Shown here in pieces: positions 15,840 to 23,670 of a stretch of DNA of 37,580 nucleotides (its first letter is position 1; every line of letters begins with the position of its first letter). This DNA comes from Pseudomonadota bacterium (GTDB lineage: Bacteria > Pseudomonadota > Gammaproteobacteria > Xanthomonadales > Ahniellaceae), in NCBI GenBank assembly GCA_022843465.1, contig JALHNO010000033.1, positions 1 to 37,580 of the forward strand, given 5' to 3'. The notes under the pieces were generated by a model. That model saw nothing but the letters and a program-made list of their open reading frames with translations. It ran no database searches and was not told the DNA's origin. The position numbers and the translations under genes are program-made.

Positions 15840-15847
15840 GGTCTTGC

Positions 15848-16021
15848 CTACTCGCCGAGCAGCTTCGCCAAATAGGGCTTGCCATTGACGGGCGACGCTT
15901 GCCCGATGAGATGCAAGGTCGCTAGTACATCTCCAGCTGCCGTATGCGCCAAATGCGGCACACCATGCATTCTGGTCAGATCTGGGAGCTTCGTAGACAA
16001 GCACCCGTGACCCTTCTTCCA
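15848..16021 (-). pseudogene. relic of a second SWIM-DnaQ exonuclease (C-terminal part)
   Basis: Read on the minus strand from about 16021 to the TAG at 15848, the translation includes RWKKGHG, LPDLTRMHGVPHLAHTAAGD and VLATLHLIGQASPVNGKPYL, which aligns with TWRRAGS, LEHLTAAHGIGHVAHRAFGD and VLATVQLLAQTSPTTGKPYF of the exonuclease at 4237-5181. The ExoIII His and Asp are kept, but motifs I and II and the SWIM domain are absent, so this is a decayed paralogue or a transferred homologue, clearly diverged in sequence. Confidence 0.8.
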
Positions 16022-16193
16022 GCGGATACGATCAGGCGCCGAGCGCTTAACAAGTCAAGCGGGTCCGCGGGGTGAGGCGGAGCCCCACAGGAGCGCCCTT
16101 GGCTTCTGGAGCCGTCAGGTTCCCCTGCCAAGCGCTCGCTCGTTTTGACGGATTTGAGCGGTGTGCGCCGGCGCACACCATCTGGCAACATGA
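16022..16193. other. structured GC-rich spacer with a perfect 20-bp palindrome
   Basis: The palindrome with arm GGTGTGCGCC (16160-16179) lies 15 bases past the stop of the gene at 16194-16673 and may end its transcript, though no T-run follows. The rest of the spacer has several GC-rich inverted words and no open frame that I trust. Confidence 0.55.
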
Positions 16194-16673
16194 CTAGGCT
16201 GCCTTCGGAATCCGCTGCTGCAGCTCCATCACGTCCAGTGTGAAGTCGAGTACGGTTTGGATAGGCTCAGCTGGCTTGCGCTTGTCGTTGTAGACATCTG
16301 CATCCGTCTTGAGCTGGACGCAATCGCCAACAATCTGCTGGCGGCGCTGGGCGAAGGACTTCACGAAATGCGAGTGCGGCGTGTTCGGATCATCTAGATC
16401 ACCCCATAGAGAAAGCGTCTGCCCGTTTTGCTTTCTGGTCACCGCATGTTTCGCACGATAGCGACGACCATACCGATCCACTCGGTACTCTTCACGGAAC
16501 ATCTGGGCGATGTCGCCTGCGATGATGTCGATGACGGTCTTTGGATTGGGCTTATGCAGCCCGTGCTCATAAGCCCAGCGGGCGATCTGATGCGGGTCGA
16601 CCAGGCCGTCGCTACCCACTTCCTGTCGGTAGCGTTCGATGTAGGCTTTCATCTGATTCGAATAAGCAGACAC
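16194..16673 (-). CDS. third gene of the HigBA-type operon, unknown function
   Basis: A 159-residue protein starting at GTG 16673 (MSAYSNQMKAYIERYRQEVG); GAGG lies 8 bases upstream, and the start is 10 bases after the stop of the HigA-like gene, so the three genes form one operon. Visible segments are VDPHQIARWAYEHGLHKP, KTVIDIIAGDIAQMFREEYRVD and a basic stretch RYGRRYRAKHAVTRK. It looks soluble and helical with a mixed charge. I do not know the family. It could be a third toxin-antitoxin component or a regulator of the metallopeptidase-fused antitoxin. Confidence 0.65.
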   Translation of the reverse strand: MSAYSNQMKAYIERYRQEVGSDGLVDPHQIARWAYEHGLHKPNPKTVIDIIAGDIAQMFREEYRVDRYGRRYRAKHAVTRKQNGQTLSLWGDLDDPNTPHSHFVKSFAQRRQQIVGDCVQLKTDADVYNDKRKPAEPIQTVLDFTLDVMELQQRIPKAA

Positions 16674-16683
16674 TAGGTGCACC

Positions 16684-17790
16684 TCACGCCGTATCGATAA
16701 CACCCCAACCATCGGTTCGTGCCGACGCAACCACGAACTGACGCACCTTGACTTGATGCGCTCGGAGAAAGTCGTAGCGACGCAGGCGTCGCTGCAACTG
16801 ACCGACCACCAGGCCAGGGTGAACCTTGATCCGTTGTGCAAAAAGCACAACGCGTTCTTCCGCAAAGAACGGGCCAACGCGGGCTATGAATCCGGTCAGC
16901 TCACTCTGGGACACACAGAAGTCGAGCGCTTCACGGTTGGCGGCGTCCTCTTCGTCGTTGACTTGCTCGGTTGGATCCAGGTCCTGATCGATCAGATATC
17001 CGCGACCCTTCCCGTGCTCACACAGCACATGTTCCAGTTCGTGTCGCAGCACAAACCAGAAGTTGTCGATTCGATCCAGCCGCAGCGACATGGCGACAAC
17101 GGGCTGCGTATCGGTGAGCCAGAAACAGGCGCCATCAATCTTCGATCCGGGAATCGGCTCCACCACGACAAAGCGTACCCCGCACTCCGCTAGTAGTCGT
17201 GGCGCATGACGCGCTTCCTCCGGCGCCGGTAGCAGGCTGGCCAGCGTCGTCAATGTCTGACGAAGACGCTCTGGCGTGTAGGGCGCTACGATCTGTTCAG
17301 ACGCCAGCTGTCGAGCACGATACAACCATGCCAACTGAAGCTCGGAAGCATTTTCCAAGACTTCAGTTTTCTTGGCCGCGTGGCAGAAATTCAGCGGTTC
17401 ATCGAGGCTCTCCAGGCCGAAAAAGGCGAGGCAGGCGTGCTCTAGCTCGGAAACCACCTTGGTCTTCTGCAGCCAACCGCGCTTGATCATCTCGCGCACA
17501 GGGAAGCGCTCGTACAGCTTCGCACGACGTGCAACCTGGCCATCCGAGGCACCAACCCTGGACAACTGGTACTGGCTCTCCAGATTCATCCAAAGTTCTG
17601 GGCCCGTACCCAACGAATCACCCAGCTGAATAGCCGTTTCTGGCGTGATCGCCTTCTTGCCGGCGATGATCTCGTTGATCAGCCGAAACGGCCTGCCCAT
17701 GATCTCGGCCAACTGGGTCTGCGACCAACCGCGGGCCTCCAGCTCATCCCGTAGGAACTCGCCCGGCGGGAACGTCTCTGCAATCTTCAT
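16684..17790 (-). CDS. HigA-like antitoxin fused to an ImmA/IrrE-type metallopeptidase
   Basis: A 368-residue protein. Residues 8-65 form an XRE helix-turn-helix of the HigA/VapI kind (FPPGEFLRDELEARGWSQTQ, then LAEIMGRP, INEIIAGKKAITPETAIQLG). The C-terminal half has VLRHELEHVLCEHG (about 243-256), the HExxH zinc motif of ImmA/IrrE peptidases, which cleave repressors or antitoxins. Size and order fit HigA proteins with this extension. ATG 17790 is preceded by GGGAGACGAGAG. It lies 17 bases after the toxin gene, the reversed toxin-first order typical of higBA. It probably binds the inverted repeat at 18135-18155 and may also regulate itself by proteolysis. Confidence 0.85.
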   Translation of the reverse strand: MKIAETFPPGEFLRDELEARGWSQTQLAEIMGRPFRLINEIIAGKKAITPETAIQLGDSLGTGPELWMNLESQYQLSRVGASDGQVARRAKLYERFPVREMIKRGWLQKTKVVSELEHACLAFFGLESLDEPLNFCHAAKKTEVLENASELQLAWLYRARQLASEQIVAPYTPERLRQTLTTLASLLPAPEEARHAPRLLAECGVRFVVVEPIPGSKIDGACFWLTDTQPVVAMSLRLDRIDNFWFVLRHELEHVLCEHGKGRGYLIDQDLDPTEQVNDEEDAANREALDFCVSQSELTGFIARVGPFFAEERVVLFAQRIKVHPGLVVGQLQRRLRRYDFLRAHQVKVRQFVVASARTDGWGVIDTA

Positions 17791-17807
17791 CTCTCGTCTC
17801 CCCCGAG

Positions 17808-18104
17808 TTAGTGGTAGTCCGTGATCGACACGATCACGACGCGTCTGCCGTCTTCGGTCTGGCGGATGCGCAGGATCAGTCGCCACTGATCGTTCAGGCG
17901 CATCGAGTTTTGACCTTCTCGATCTCCCCTTAACCGTTCGTAGTGCAGCGACTTCATCGCATAGAACGCGCGCTCATCCACCGCTGCCCGGATCAGCTGC
18001 ATACGCTTGCGGAAAGCTTTCACGATCGCCACATCGAAGCCGCCGGTGAACTTGTCGTCTGCTTCGAGTTGACGAAGCCGGGCGTCTTCGAAGTCCATTT
18101 CCAT
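17808..18104 (-). CDS. higB: HigB-like toxin (RelE superfamily mRNA interferase)
   Basis: A 98-residue protein with the RelE/HigB layout: the helix VAIVKAFRKRMQLIRAAVDE, then MKSLHYERLRGDREGQNSMR, then strands LNDQWRLILRIRQ and RRVVIVSITDYH. The segment SLHYERLRGDREG-SMRLNDQWR is the family hallmark (RGxxxG-S-RxN-xWR). These toxins cut mRNA on the ribosome. The gene leads the operon, with ATG 18104, followed by the HigA-like antitoxin and an unknown third gene. A perfect 8+5+8 inverted repeat overlaps the likely promoter. The toxin looks intact. Confidence 0.88.
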   Translation of the reverse strand: MEMDFEDARLRQLEADDKFTGGFDVAIVKAFRKRMQLIRAAVDERAFYAMKSLHYERLRGDREGQNSMRLNDQWRLILRIRQTEDGRRVVIVSITDYH

Positions 18105-18134
18105 GCGGTATGCGCTGATCTAAGAATCTGATGT

Positions 18135-18155
18135 TACACTATCTGTAATAGTGTA
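18135..18155. promoter_or_regulatory. inverted repeat operator in the higB promoter
   Basis: TACACTAT (18135-18142), loop CTGTA and ATAGTGTA (18148-18155). On the minus strand a -35-like TTGCAA lies upstream and TAGTGT, within the right arm, is 17 bases on. Autorepression by the HigA-like protein is the expected use. Confidence 0.65.
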
Positions 18156-18210
18156 GTTTTGCAATGATCAATTGCGCTGACGACCCACCACAGCTTGAGG
18201 ATCGATAGAC

Positions 18211-18453
18211 ATGTCCAAGAACGAGAAGTCCGGTACCAAAGTCACCAAGACGGCCGCCAAAGTACTTAGCAGTCCCAAGTCCAGCCCGATGGCGAAGTCC
18301 CTAGCCGGCAGCGCACTGGCGCAAGCCAACACGACTAAGCAAAGCTCGTCCGCTACCGCGACCAAGGCAGCAAAAGCCCTGACAGATGGACGTACCGCAA
18401 AGTCCACCAAGTCGCTTGCAGGAAGCGTTCTGACTCAGAAGGACAAACGCTGA
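18211..18453 (+). CDS. small Lys/Ser/Ala-rich protein with an internal duplication
   Basis: An 80-residue basic protein starting MSKNEKSGTKVTKTAAKVLS. It contains KSLAGSALAQ (about 30-39) and KSLAGSVLTQ (about 67-76), so the second half repeats part of the first. GAGG lies 10 bases before the ATG. The frame has no rival on either strand and the composition is that of small conserved proteins often seen near genome islands; I know no function. It ends 17 bases before the convergent end of qatD, so antisense overlap of transcripts with the qat operon is likely. No membrane segment is visible. Confidence 0.65.
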   Translation: MSKNEKSGTKVTKTAAKVLSSPKSSPMAKSLAGSALAQANTTKQSSSATATKAAKALTDGRTAKSTKSLAGSVLTQKDKR

Positions 18454-18470
18454 CGAGCAGCATCAAGCGC

Positions 18471-19247
18471 TTAACGGCCAGACGCTGCAGAGGCAACCAA
18501 AGCGTGCAGATTGGAGACGATCCGCGTTGCCATGACATCCACTGGTTCGTCACGCAACGATGCCAATTCAGTAACGGTGTCCGCCACAGCTGACGGCCGG
18601 ATCGGGCGACCTTTCGCTTGAACAAAGGGCCCATCTGTCTCAGTAAGTAGACGGTCCGCAGGGAGGCATGAGACCAATTGACGGTGTCTGGGCACGCGCA
18701 GCATCTGGGAGTTTATCGAGAAATAGCAGCCTCGTTCCGCAGCGCGGCGTGCCTCCGCTGCTGTTCCGGTAAACCAATGCAGAATAACTTGACCACGGGG
18801 GGGCGGTAGACCGCGGTCGAGGTGGTTGAGTACCTTGCTGACCGCGCGAACGCTGTGGACCGTGAGGATCTTTCCGCCTTGTTCGGCGCAGGCGGCGAGC
18901 ACGCGCGAAAAGACGCGCTCTTGGGCTTCGAAGCTGCGAAAGTAGCGTGGGCTGGCGTCTAGCCCTACCTCGCCGACGTATCGAGCTTCGGGCAGGTAGC
19001 GCTCGAATAGCAGCATTTCGCTCTCCCTCGCGGCAACCAATTGCGGATGGAGGCCGAGTGCGACCCGTACGTGGGTCGATGTCTGCGCTAAGTCGCGGTT
19101 GCGCGGCCAAGCTTTAGGCGTTGTGGTCACTGCGAGTGTCGCGACGCAGGCTTGATCGCATTCCGCGATCAGGGCTTCGTGATCCGGGTAGAGGTCAAGG
19201 TGGCAATGGAAATCGACCAAGTGTGGTTGTTCCGCAGTGTATTTCAT
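18471..19247 (-). CDS. qatD: QatD, TatD-family nuclease of the Qat anti-phage system
   Basis: A 258-residue TatD-like metal-dependent hydrolase: DFHCHLD gives the first two metal histidines, GEVGLD the bridging glutamate, TVHS and LHWFTG the next histidines, and TETDGP the last aspartate, so the active site is complete. TatD proteins are DNases. The gene overlaps qatC by four bases (ATGA) and has no visible ribosome site, so translational coupling is likely. As the last gene of the KAP ATPase, QatB, QueC-like, TatD-like order, it identifies the Qat system, shown by others to defend against phages. Confidence 0.93.
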   Translation of the reverse strand: MKYTAEQPHLVDFHCHLDLYPDHEALIAECDQACVATLAVTTTPKAWPRNRDLAQTSTHVRVALGLHPQLVAARESEMLLFERYLPEARYVGEVGLDASPRYFRSFEAQERVFSRVLAACAEQGGKILTVHSVRAVSKVLNHLDRGLPPPRGQVILHWFTGTAAEARRAAERGCYFSINSQMLRVPRHRQLVSCLPADRLLTETDGPFVQAKGRPIRPSAVADTVTELASLRDEPVDVMATRIVSNLHALVASAASGR

Positions 19248-20617
19248 TGCGGGGTCGCTCGTACGCCGTTCAGTAGCCTCCCCACCTCCCGGAGGCCTTC
19301 GACGTAGACTTGCTCATAGGCTGCGAGTTCGGTCGGATGATCGGTCAACGGTCCTGGGCGATGGATGTCGAGCCTGGCTCGGGCCGGCTTCCTAGCCAGC
19401 CGAGCGAGAGCAATCTGGAAGCCCCGTACATGGATGCCCTCAGCCTTGGCGCTATCGAGGATCTTCGCCTTGAGATCCGGGATCTGATAAGACGTATCGT
19501 CAAAGGCCAGTCCTTCCAGTAGTGCGGCGCGGCGGATGAGACAGGGCACGCAGTGCCCGCAGTGCTTGGGCTGCCGGGCGCTTGCGTCTCTGGCCCACCG
19601 GGTCTTCGCCGGGGAAGAGCACGACATGGTGTGCTTAGCATGTATTCCTACGAAGGCGCTGTCGGCACAAGCCTTGACCATCATCCCCTTCGTCTGGAAG
19701 CGATAGGCGTTTTCGAGGCGGATCTGGAGACCGAGGCGAGCGAGGAGTTCATCGAAACGGGCCATGTAGAAGGGGTGGGTTGTGCGGGTACTAAGCGCGC
19801 CGAGGCGAGTCGGGTCGAGCGGGACGTTCAGCGAGATCAGCCCGTTCTCAGGGACGTGGACGACCCTGCTACCGCCGAGTGCATCGGCTGCCATGGCGGC
19901 CAGCGCGAAGAACATGAATGAGCGTCCACGCAGGGTGTTCTCCCCGGCCGAGCCGGCTATCAGCTCGTTGGGGAATCCGATGCGTGCGCGCAGGTGATGG
20001 AACGGTTGTCCGGGAAACCGCATGGCGATGACTTTGGCACAATAGGTTTGGTGCTTGCTGGTGATCGAGTCCCAATGGTGGCTGATCAACATGGGAGTCT
20101 TCCCGGCGGCCAACAGGTCGATTGCGCCGATGAAACTGTCCAGTCCACCGGAAAAGAGGCAGACAGAGTCGGCGATGGCGGTGCGAAGTGTCGCTGGCGC
20201 GGGCGCCAGTGCCGCGAGACCCTTGGGCCGAGCTCGGAACCGAACAGTCCAACGGTCTCCGGTCAGGAAATTCAACGTTGTGACGATCAAGGGGGCCAAG
20301 CCGTTCCACAGCTTAGGCTCCGCAACAGGCAGGCACAGGTCGATCTCACGGGTCCAGGCGTTCTGCGATTCGCTCGAACGCGAGATCCGGGTGTCAGCGG
20401 CCGTCAACGCCGCCGCGAGGAGTGCGAGATCGACCGTGCGTTCGGACGGACGGAGGCCAAGCTCTCCAAGCTGGTCGAGCGCTTGCCCAAGGCCATAGCT
20501 GAGACGCTGGTGGCCATCGATGAACGACAATTCGGTGACTCGGCTGTCGACTCGTGAGGGTTTGACTGCGGTCCTGTCGGCAGTCCCCAAGCGGCAGACG
20601 ATGCTGTGATGATTCAT
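19244..20617 (-). CDS. qatC: QatC, QueC-like protein of the Qat system
   Basis: A 457-residue protein with the PP-loop ATP-pyrophosphatase signature LFSGGLDSFIGA and a zinc-type cluster in SCSSPAKTRWARD, then KHCGHCVPC, as in QueC, which makes the deazapurine precursor preQ0. Qat proteins extend this core at the N terminus by about 150 residues, as here. In Qat a QueC-like protein probably modifies a partner or a nucleobase. ATG 20617 has GGGGAGG 7 bases upstream and overlaps the qatB stop by four bases (ATGA). Confidence 0.93.
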   Translation of the reverse strand: MNHHSIVCRLGTADRTAVKPSRVDSRVTELSFIDGHQRLSYGLGQALDQLGELGLRPSERTVDLALLAAALTAADTRISRSSESQNAWTREIDLCLPVAEPKLWNGLAPLIVTTLNFLTGDRWTVRFRARPKGLAALAPAPATLRTAIADSVCLFSGGLDSFIGAIDLLAAGKTPMLISHHWDSITSKHQTYCAKVIAMRFPGQPFHHLRARIGFPNELIAGSAGENTLRGRSFMFFALAAMAADALGGSRVVHVPENGLISLNVPLDPTRLGALSTRTTHPFYMARFDELLARLGLQIRLENAYRFQTKGMMVKACADSAFVGIHAKHTMSCSSPAKTRWARDASARQPKHCGHCVPCLIRRAALLEGLAFDDTSYQIPDLKAKILDSAKAEGIHVRGFQIALARLARKPARARLDIHRPGPLTDHPTELAAYEQVYVEGLREVGRLLNGVRATPQ

Positions 20618-21456
20618 CGTGCAGCCTCCCCGGCGGCGGCCACGAGCTCAAAGGCGGCTTCGTAGATCTCGTTGACGACGCGGTCCATGTCGCGGTCGTC
20701 GAGCTGTCCAACTCCATTGAGCCGCCCGGAGAGTTCGCTTTGGGTGCAGCCGGTGACGAAGTCGTGGAGCTGCTGCTGTGCTGCCTCAACGGTCGCGACG
20801 TCGGTTGGTAGAGTAACGCCGCGGGCGCCGAGATCGGCCATGACACGCCCCTCGATCGAGTGGGCGATGAAATCGAGGAAGAACTCCCGCAGTTGATCGG
20901 AGGTCATTGCGTCGAAGTCCCCAACCCCGGCTTCGGCCAGATCGCCGATTGACTCAAGCATCGCCTGACGCGCGATAGCCTCGTCGATCGCGCCGCCGGG
21001 TGGGCAGACGAACTCGAGCATCGCGAGGAAGACATCTGCGGCGGAGCGACCGGCGAGACCTGGCAGGTTGAGCTGCCGCAGAGTCTCAGCCGCACCGAGG
21101 TTCTGGACGTTGCGAATGACGCCGAGAAGTGTGGCTCCAGCTGCCCGCGATACACCCATACGCCGGGCAGCACGCCGAGCACCACCGGTGCCGTTGCGCA
21201 CATAGCTGGAGAGCGCGCCGCCGAGTGCACTCTGACTGCCGGTCTTGGCGAATCGCGAGAACAGGCTGCGAGCACCCTGAAACGAACCCGCGCCTGAGGT
21301 ATCTGGCTTTGTGCGGGAGGGAGGCGGTGGCCCTGGCTGCGGGACGCCGCCAGGTGCGACCGGCACTGCCCCTGGTGCGACGCCGGGAGATGGATCGTCA
21401 ACCCAGGAGGGGACGAGGCCTGATTTAGCGCCGCCATAACCCTTCGACGTTCCCAT
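20614..21456 (-). CDS. qatB: QatB, second protein of the Qat system
   Basis: A protein of about 280 residues with the start typical of QatB: MGTSKGYGGAKSGLVPSW, then a Pro/Gly-rich linker, then a helical C-terminal domain (LSRFAKTG-like, LEFVCPPGGAIDEAIARQAM, LREFFLDFIAHSIEGRVM). I prefer ATG 21456 because AAGGGAG lies 10 bases before it; the TTG at 21465, which overlaps the qatA stop, is too close to that site. Its biochemical role is not known to me. It sits between qatA and qatC in a tight operon. In recent work QatB is treated as a substrate of QatC, which fits an exposed glycine-rich N terminus. Confidence 0.88.
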   Translation of the reverse strand: MGTSKGYGGAKSGLVPSWVDDPSPGVAPGAVPVAPGGVPQPGPPPPSRTKPDTSGAGSFQGARSLFSRFAKTGSQSALGGALSSYVRNGTGGARRAARRMGVSRAAGATLLGVIRNVQNLGAAETLRQLNLPGLAGRSAADVFLAMLEFVCPPGGAIDEAIARQAMLESIGDLAEAGVGDFDAMTSDQLREFFLDFIAHSIEGRVMADLGARGVTLPTDVATVEAAQQQLHDFVTGCTQSELSGRLNGVGQLDDRDMDRVVNEIYEAAFELVAAAGEAAR

Positions 21457-21461
21457 GCCGC

Positions 21462-23420
21462 TCAAGCTCCCTTTACTTTCGAGACGCCCTTGGAGGCCAC
21501 CTGCAGCACGTGGTTTTCAGACTGTTCCGCCCAGCCGGCGACAATTTGAGCGAATTCACGCTTGGCGCCGGCATCGTTGAACGCGGTTCCCCAGTGGGAA
21601 ACGGCCCAGGCACCAAGGTTGGTCACGGGGAGTTCGCGCAGGAACTCAAGCAATCGCCGCTGGAGTCCCGGGTGCGCCTCCACGACGACGTTTAGACCTT
21701 GAACGCCGTTTGGGAGTCTCGTGAAGTTGTCTTCCTGCAAGATGCGACTGCGGATCGCGTCGAAGACTTCTTCCGGCTCGGGTCCGGTTAGCTTGGCTAC
21801 GTCACCGGCGGCACTACGCGCCAGCATCCGCGGTCCCATCAGCCGCTCGACCAAGCTTTCAAGATGGCTGGCGGAAACGAGTCCGCCGAGCGCCCCGCGC
21901 TTGTCGCGGGTGACAAAGACGTAGGGGCGAAGATCGACATCCTTCAGAAGGGGATCGATCGCGGCCCAACCCCTGATCCAGTCGTTTTTCGACCACTCCT
22001 CGCCCTCGGACGGCATTGCGGGAACCTTGGCAGCCGCCGACTTCTTGCCGCCCTTGCTGGTTGGCGTCGCGTCCTCCTCTTCACCAGCGCTGGAAGGAGT
22101 CCTAACGTGATCCTCAAATCGACCGAGAGCCTCGACCTTGCCGTCCGGATCCGTGGCAGCCAGCCGCGCGACCTGTTCGTAGAAATCAGGGTAGAACCTT
22201 TCCGCCAGCATGATCTTGGCGAGGATTGGTCGTTGGACATCGCCGCCGAAACCTCTCTCTTCAGCGATGGCGTGGCGCAACATAAGGGAGTTCAGGAAGC
22301 GCTTGATCTGCCGCGGGTTACCGCGCGTGCCTTCGCTCAGGATCTTGGTCACATGGGCCGCGAGCAGGAGCGCTTGACTGACGTCGGACGGAATGTTTCC
22401 GTCCATGGCCGTCTCGACCGTCTTTCGATCCAAGCCCCGGCTTTTCCACGGGCGGCGCATGTCCTCTCTGGCTGCTGCCAACAGCCTCCCGAATCTTGCA
22501 TCTGCCTTGCCCAGCGCGCTCTCTGCGAGGAGGAGGGTGACATAGACCCGGGTCTCCGCCACCCCCAGGGCCGGAATGCGGAAGGGGACCTGGATCAGCT
22601 TCTCGAGGTAATTGCGTGCGTAGCTGACCGGGCCGGAACTCGGCGGCAAGTCCGGAAAGTGATCTCGTACGGCGTATTCGATCATCAACTCGTCGGCACC
22701 GACGACGAACGCAGTTCGCTCGACAAAAAGGAAGAGGCGGATTGCTTCAAGGGTGGCGATTGCCGTCTTGGGCAGGCAGCGATCAAGATCGTCGACGATC
22801 ACGACCAGTCGATCTATGTCGGCGGCGTCAATCAGCTCCTTGAACTCTTCGCGGAAGGCATGGATGTGCTCGGGCAGATGGTCGCTTTCCCCGGGGGTAT
22901 CCTTGATAAGCTCTCCAGCCTTCTCGGTGAACCCTCGCAAGTCTTCGATGGCGATTTGGTCCCGGGGCTTGGTTAGGATGGAGGCTGCCCAATCGTAGAC
23001 GCCCTTCAACTGGTCGAAGGTCGGTATGCCTGTTGCCCCGGTTAATACGAACCCGCCGGCCTTCCGTGCGAGCTTGAGCCAGTCGACCCGTTTTAGAACC
23101 TTCCGGGCTGCTTCTGAAACCTTGGCTGACGACGAACGTGCGCGACGCAGTTCGTCCACGATGGTTTCGATGACGACCGTCTTGGCGTCCTCAAAGCCCT
23201 CGAAAGTCCAGCTATTGAACCAAAGACAGAGGACGCGATCATCGTCTTCGAAGGAAGCCTCGGTCATCTTCAGGACGCTGGACTTGCCGGCACCCCAATC
23301 GCCATGGACACCAATAGTGATCGGTACAGTAGGCGTCTGGCGGATCAGTTTGACGACAGTCTTGGCAATCGATTCGTAGTAAAGGAGATCGGTAGCCGTC
23401 TCCTGATCATTCAAAAACAT
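21462..23420 (-). CDS. qatA: QatA, KAP-type P-loop ATPase of the Qat system
   Basis: A 652-residue KAP NTPase. Walker A is HGDWGAGKSS (about 40-49) and Walker B is VVIVDDLDRCLP (about 208-219); LRARSSS-like helices fill the insert between them, and RGNPRQIKRFLNSL is the family motif after the ATPase core. The C-terminal 200 residues are helical with a Lys/Glu-rich linker (EEEDATPTSKGGKKSAAAK). It is the first gene of qatABCD and probably drives the defence response with ATP. Its ATG (23420) has a weak ribosome site. A possible promoter lies at about 23536-23572 on the minus strand. Confidence 0.93.
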   Translation of the reverse strand: MFLNDQETATDLLYYESIAKTVVKLIRQTPTVPITIGVHGDWGAGKSSVLKMTEASFEDDDRVLCLWFNSWTFEGFEDAKTVVIETIVDELRRARSSSAKVSEAARKVLKRVDWLKLARKAGGFVLTGATGIPTFDQLKGVYDWAASILTKPRDQIAIEDLRGFTEKAGELIKDTPGESDHLPEHIHAFREEFKELIDAADIDRLVVIVDDLDRCLPKTAIATLEAIRLFLFVERTAFVVGADELMIEYAVRDHFPDLPPSSGPVSYARNYLEKLIQVPFRIPALGVAETRVYVTLLLAESALGKADARFGRLLAAAREDMRRPWKSRGLDRKTVETAMDGNIPSDVSQALLLAAHVTKILSEGTRGNPRQIKRFLNSLMLRHAIAEERGFGGDVQRPILAKIMLAERFYPDFYEQVARLAATDPDGKVEALGRFEDHVRTPSSAGEEEDATPTSKGGKKSAAAKVPAMPSEGEEWSKNDWIRGWAAIDPLLKDVDLRPYVFVTRDKRGALGGLVSASHLESLVERLMGPRMLARSAAGDVAKLTGPEPEEVFDAIRSRILQEDNFTRLPNGVQGLNVVVEAHPGLQRRLLEFLRELPVTNLGAWAVSHWGTAFNDAGAKREFAQIVAGWAEQSENHVLQVASKGVSKVKGA

Positions 23421-23670
23421 AGGTCTGACATCCTTCGACGGCGTGACGCTGCCGGCTTGTCATCTCGGGTGGCGGTGATTGGTCACAGTCAGGAGCGTGT
23501 CGAGCACCACATGCCTCAGAAGTATCACAAACCATTACATTAAGGAATGCTGTAGCTGATCGACAAGATGCCGATCAACGGCATCGAGATTTCGATGAGT
23601 TAGCTGCCAGAGCGATATCTGTGGAATCGCGTTGCCGAATGCGGAGAGCCATGCGAACGGAGCCTTGCAG
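23421..23670. other. divergent control region between qatA and the STAND gene
   Basis: About 250 bases. On the minus strand TTGTCG followed after 18 bases by TAATGT resembles a promoter for qatABCD. On the plus strand GGAG (23659-23662) is the ribosome site of the STAND gene. I see no strong palindrome. The shared region means that both defence genes could be controlled together. Confidence 0.4.

Noticed and set aside
21864-22976. 370-codon plus-strand frame inside qatA
   Set aside because: Antisense shadow of a well-supported KAP ATPase gene.
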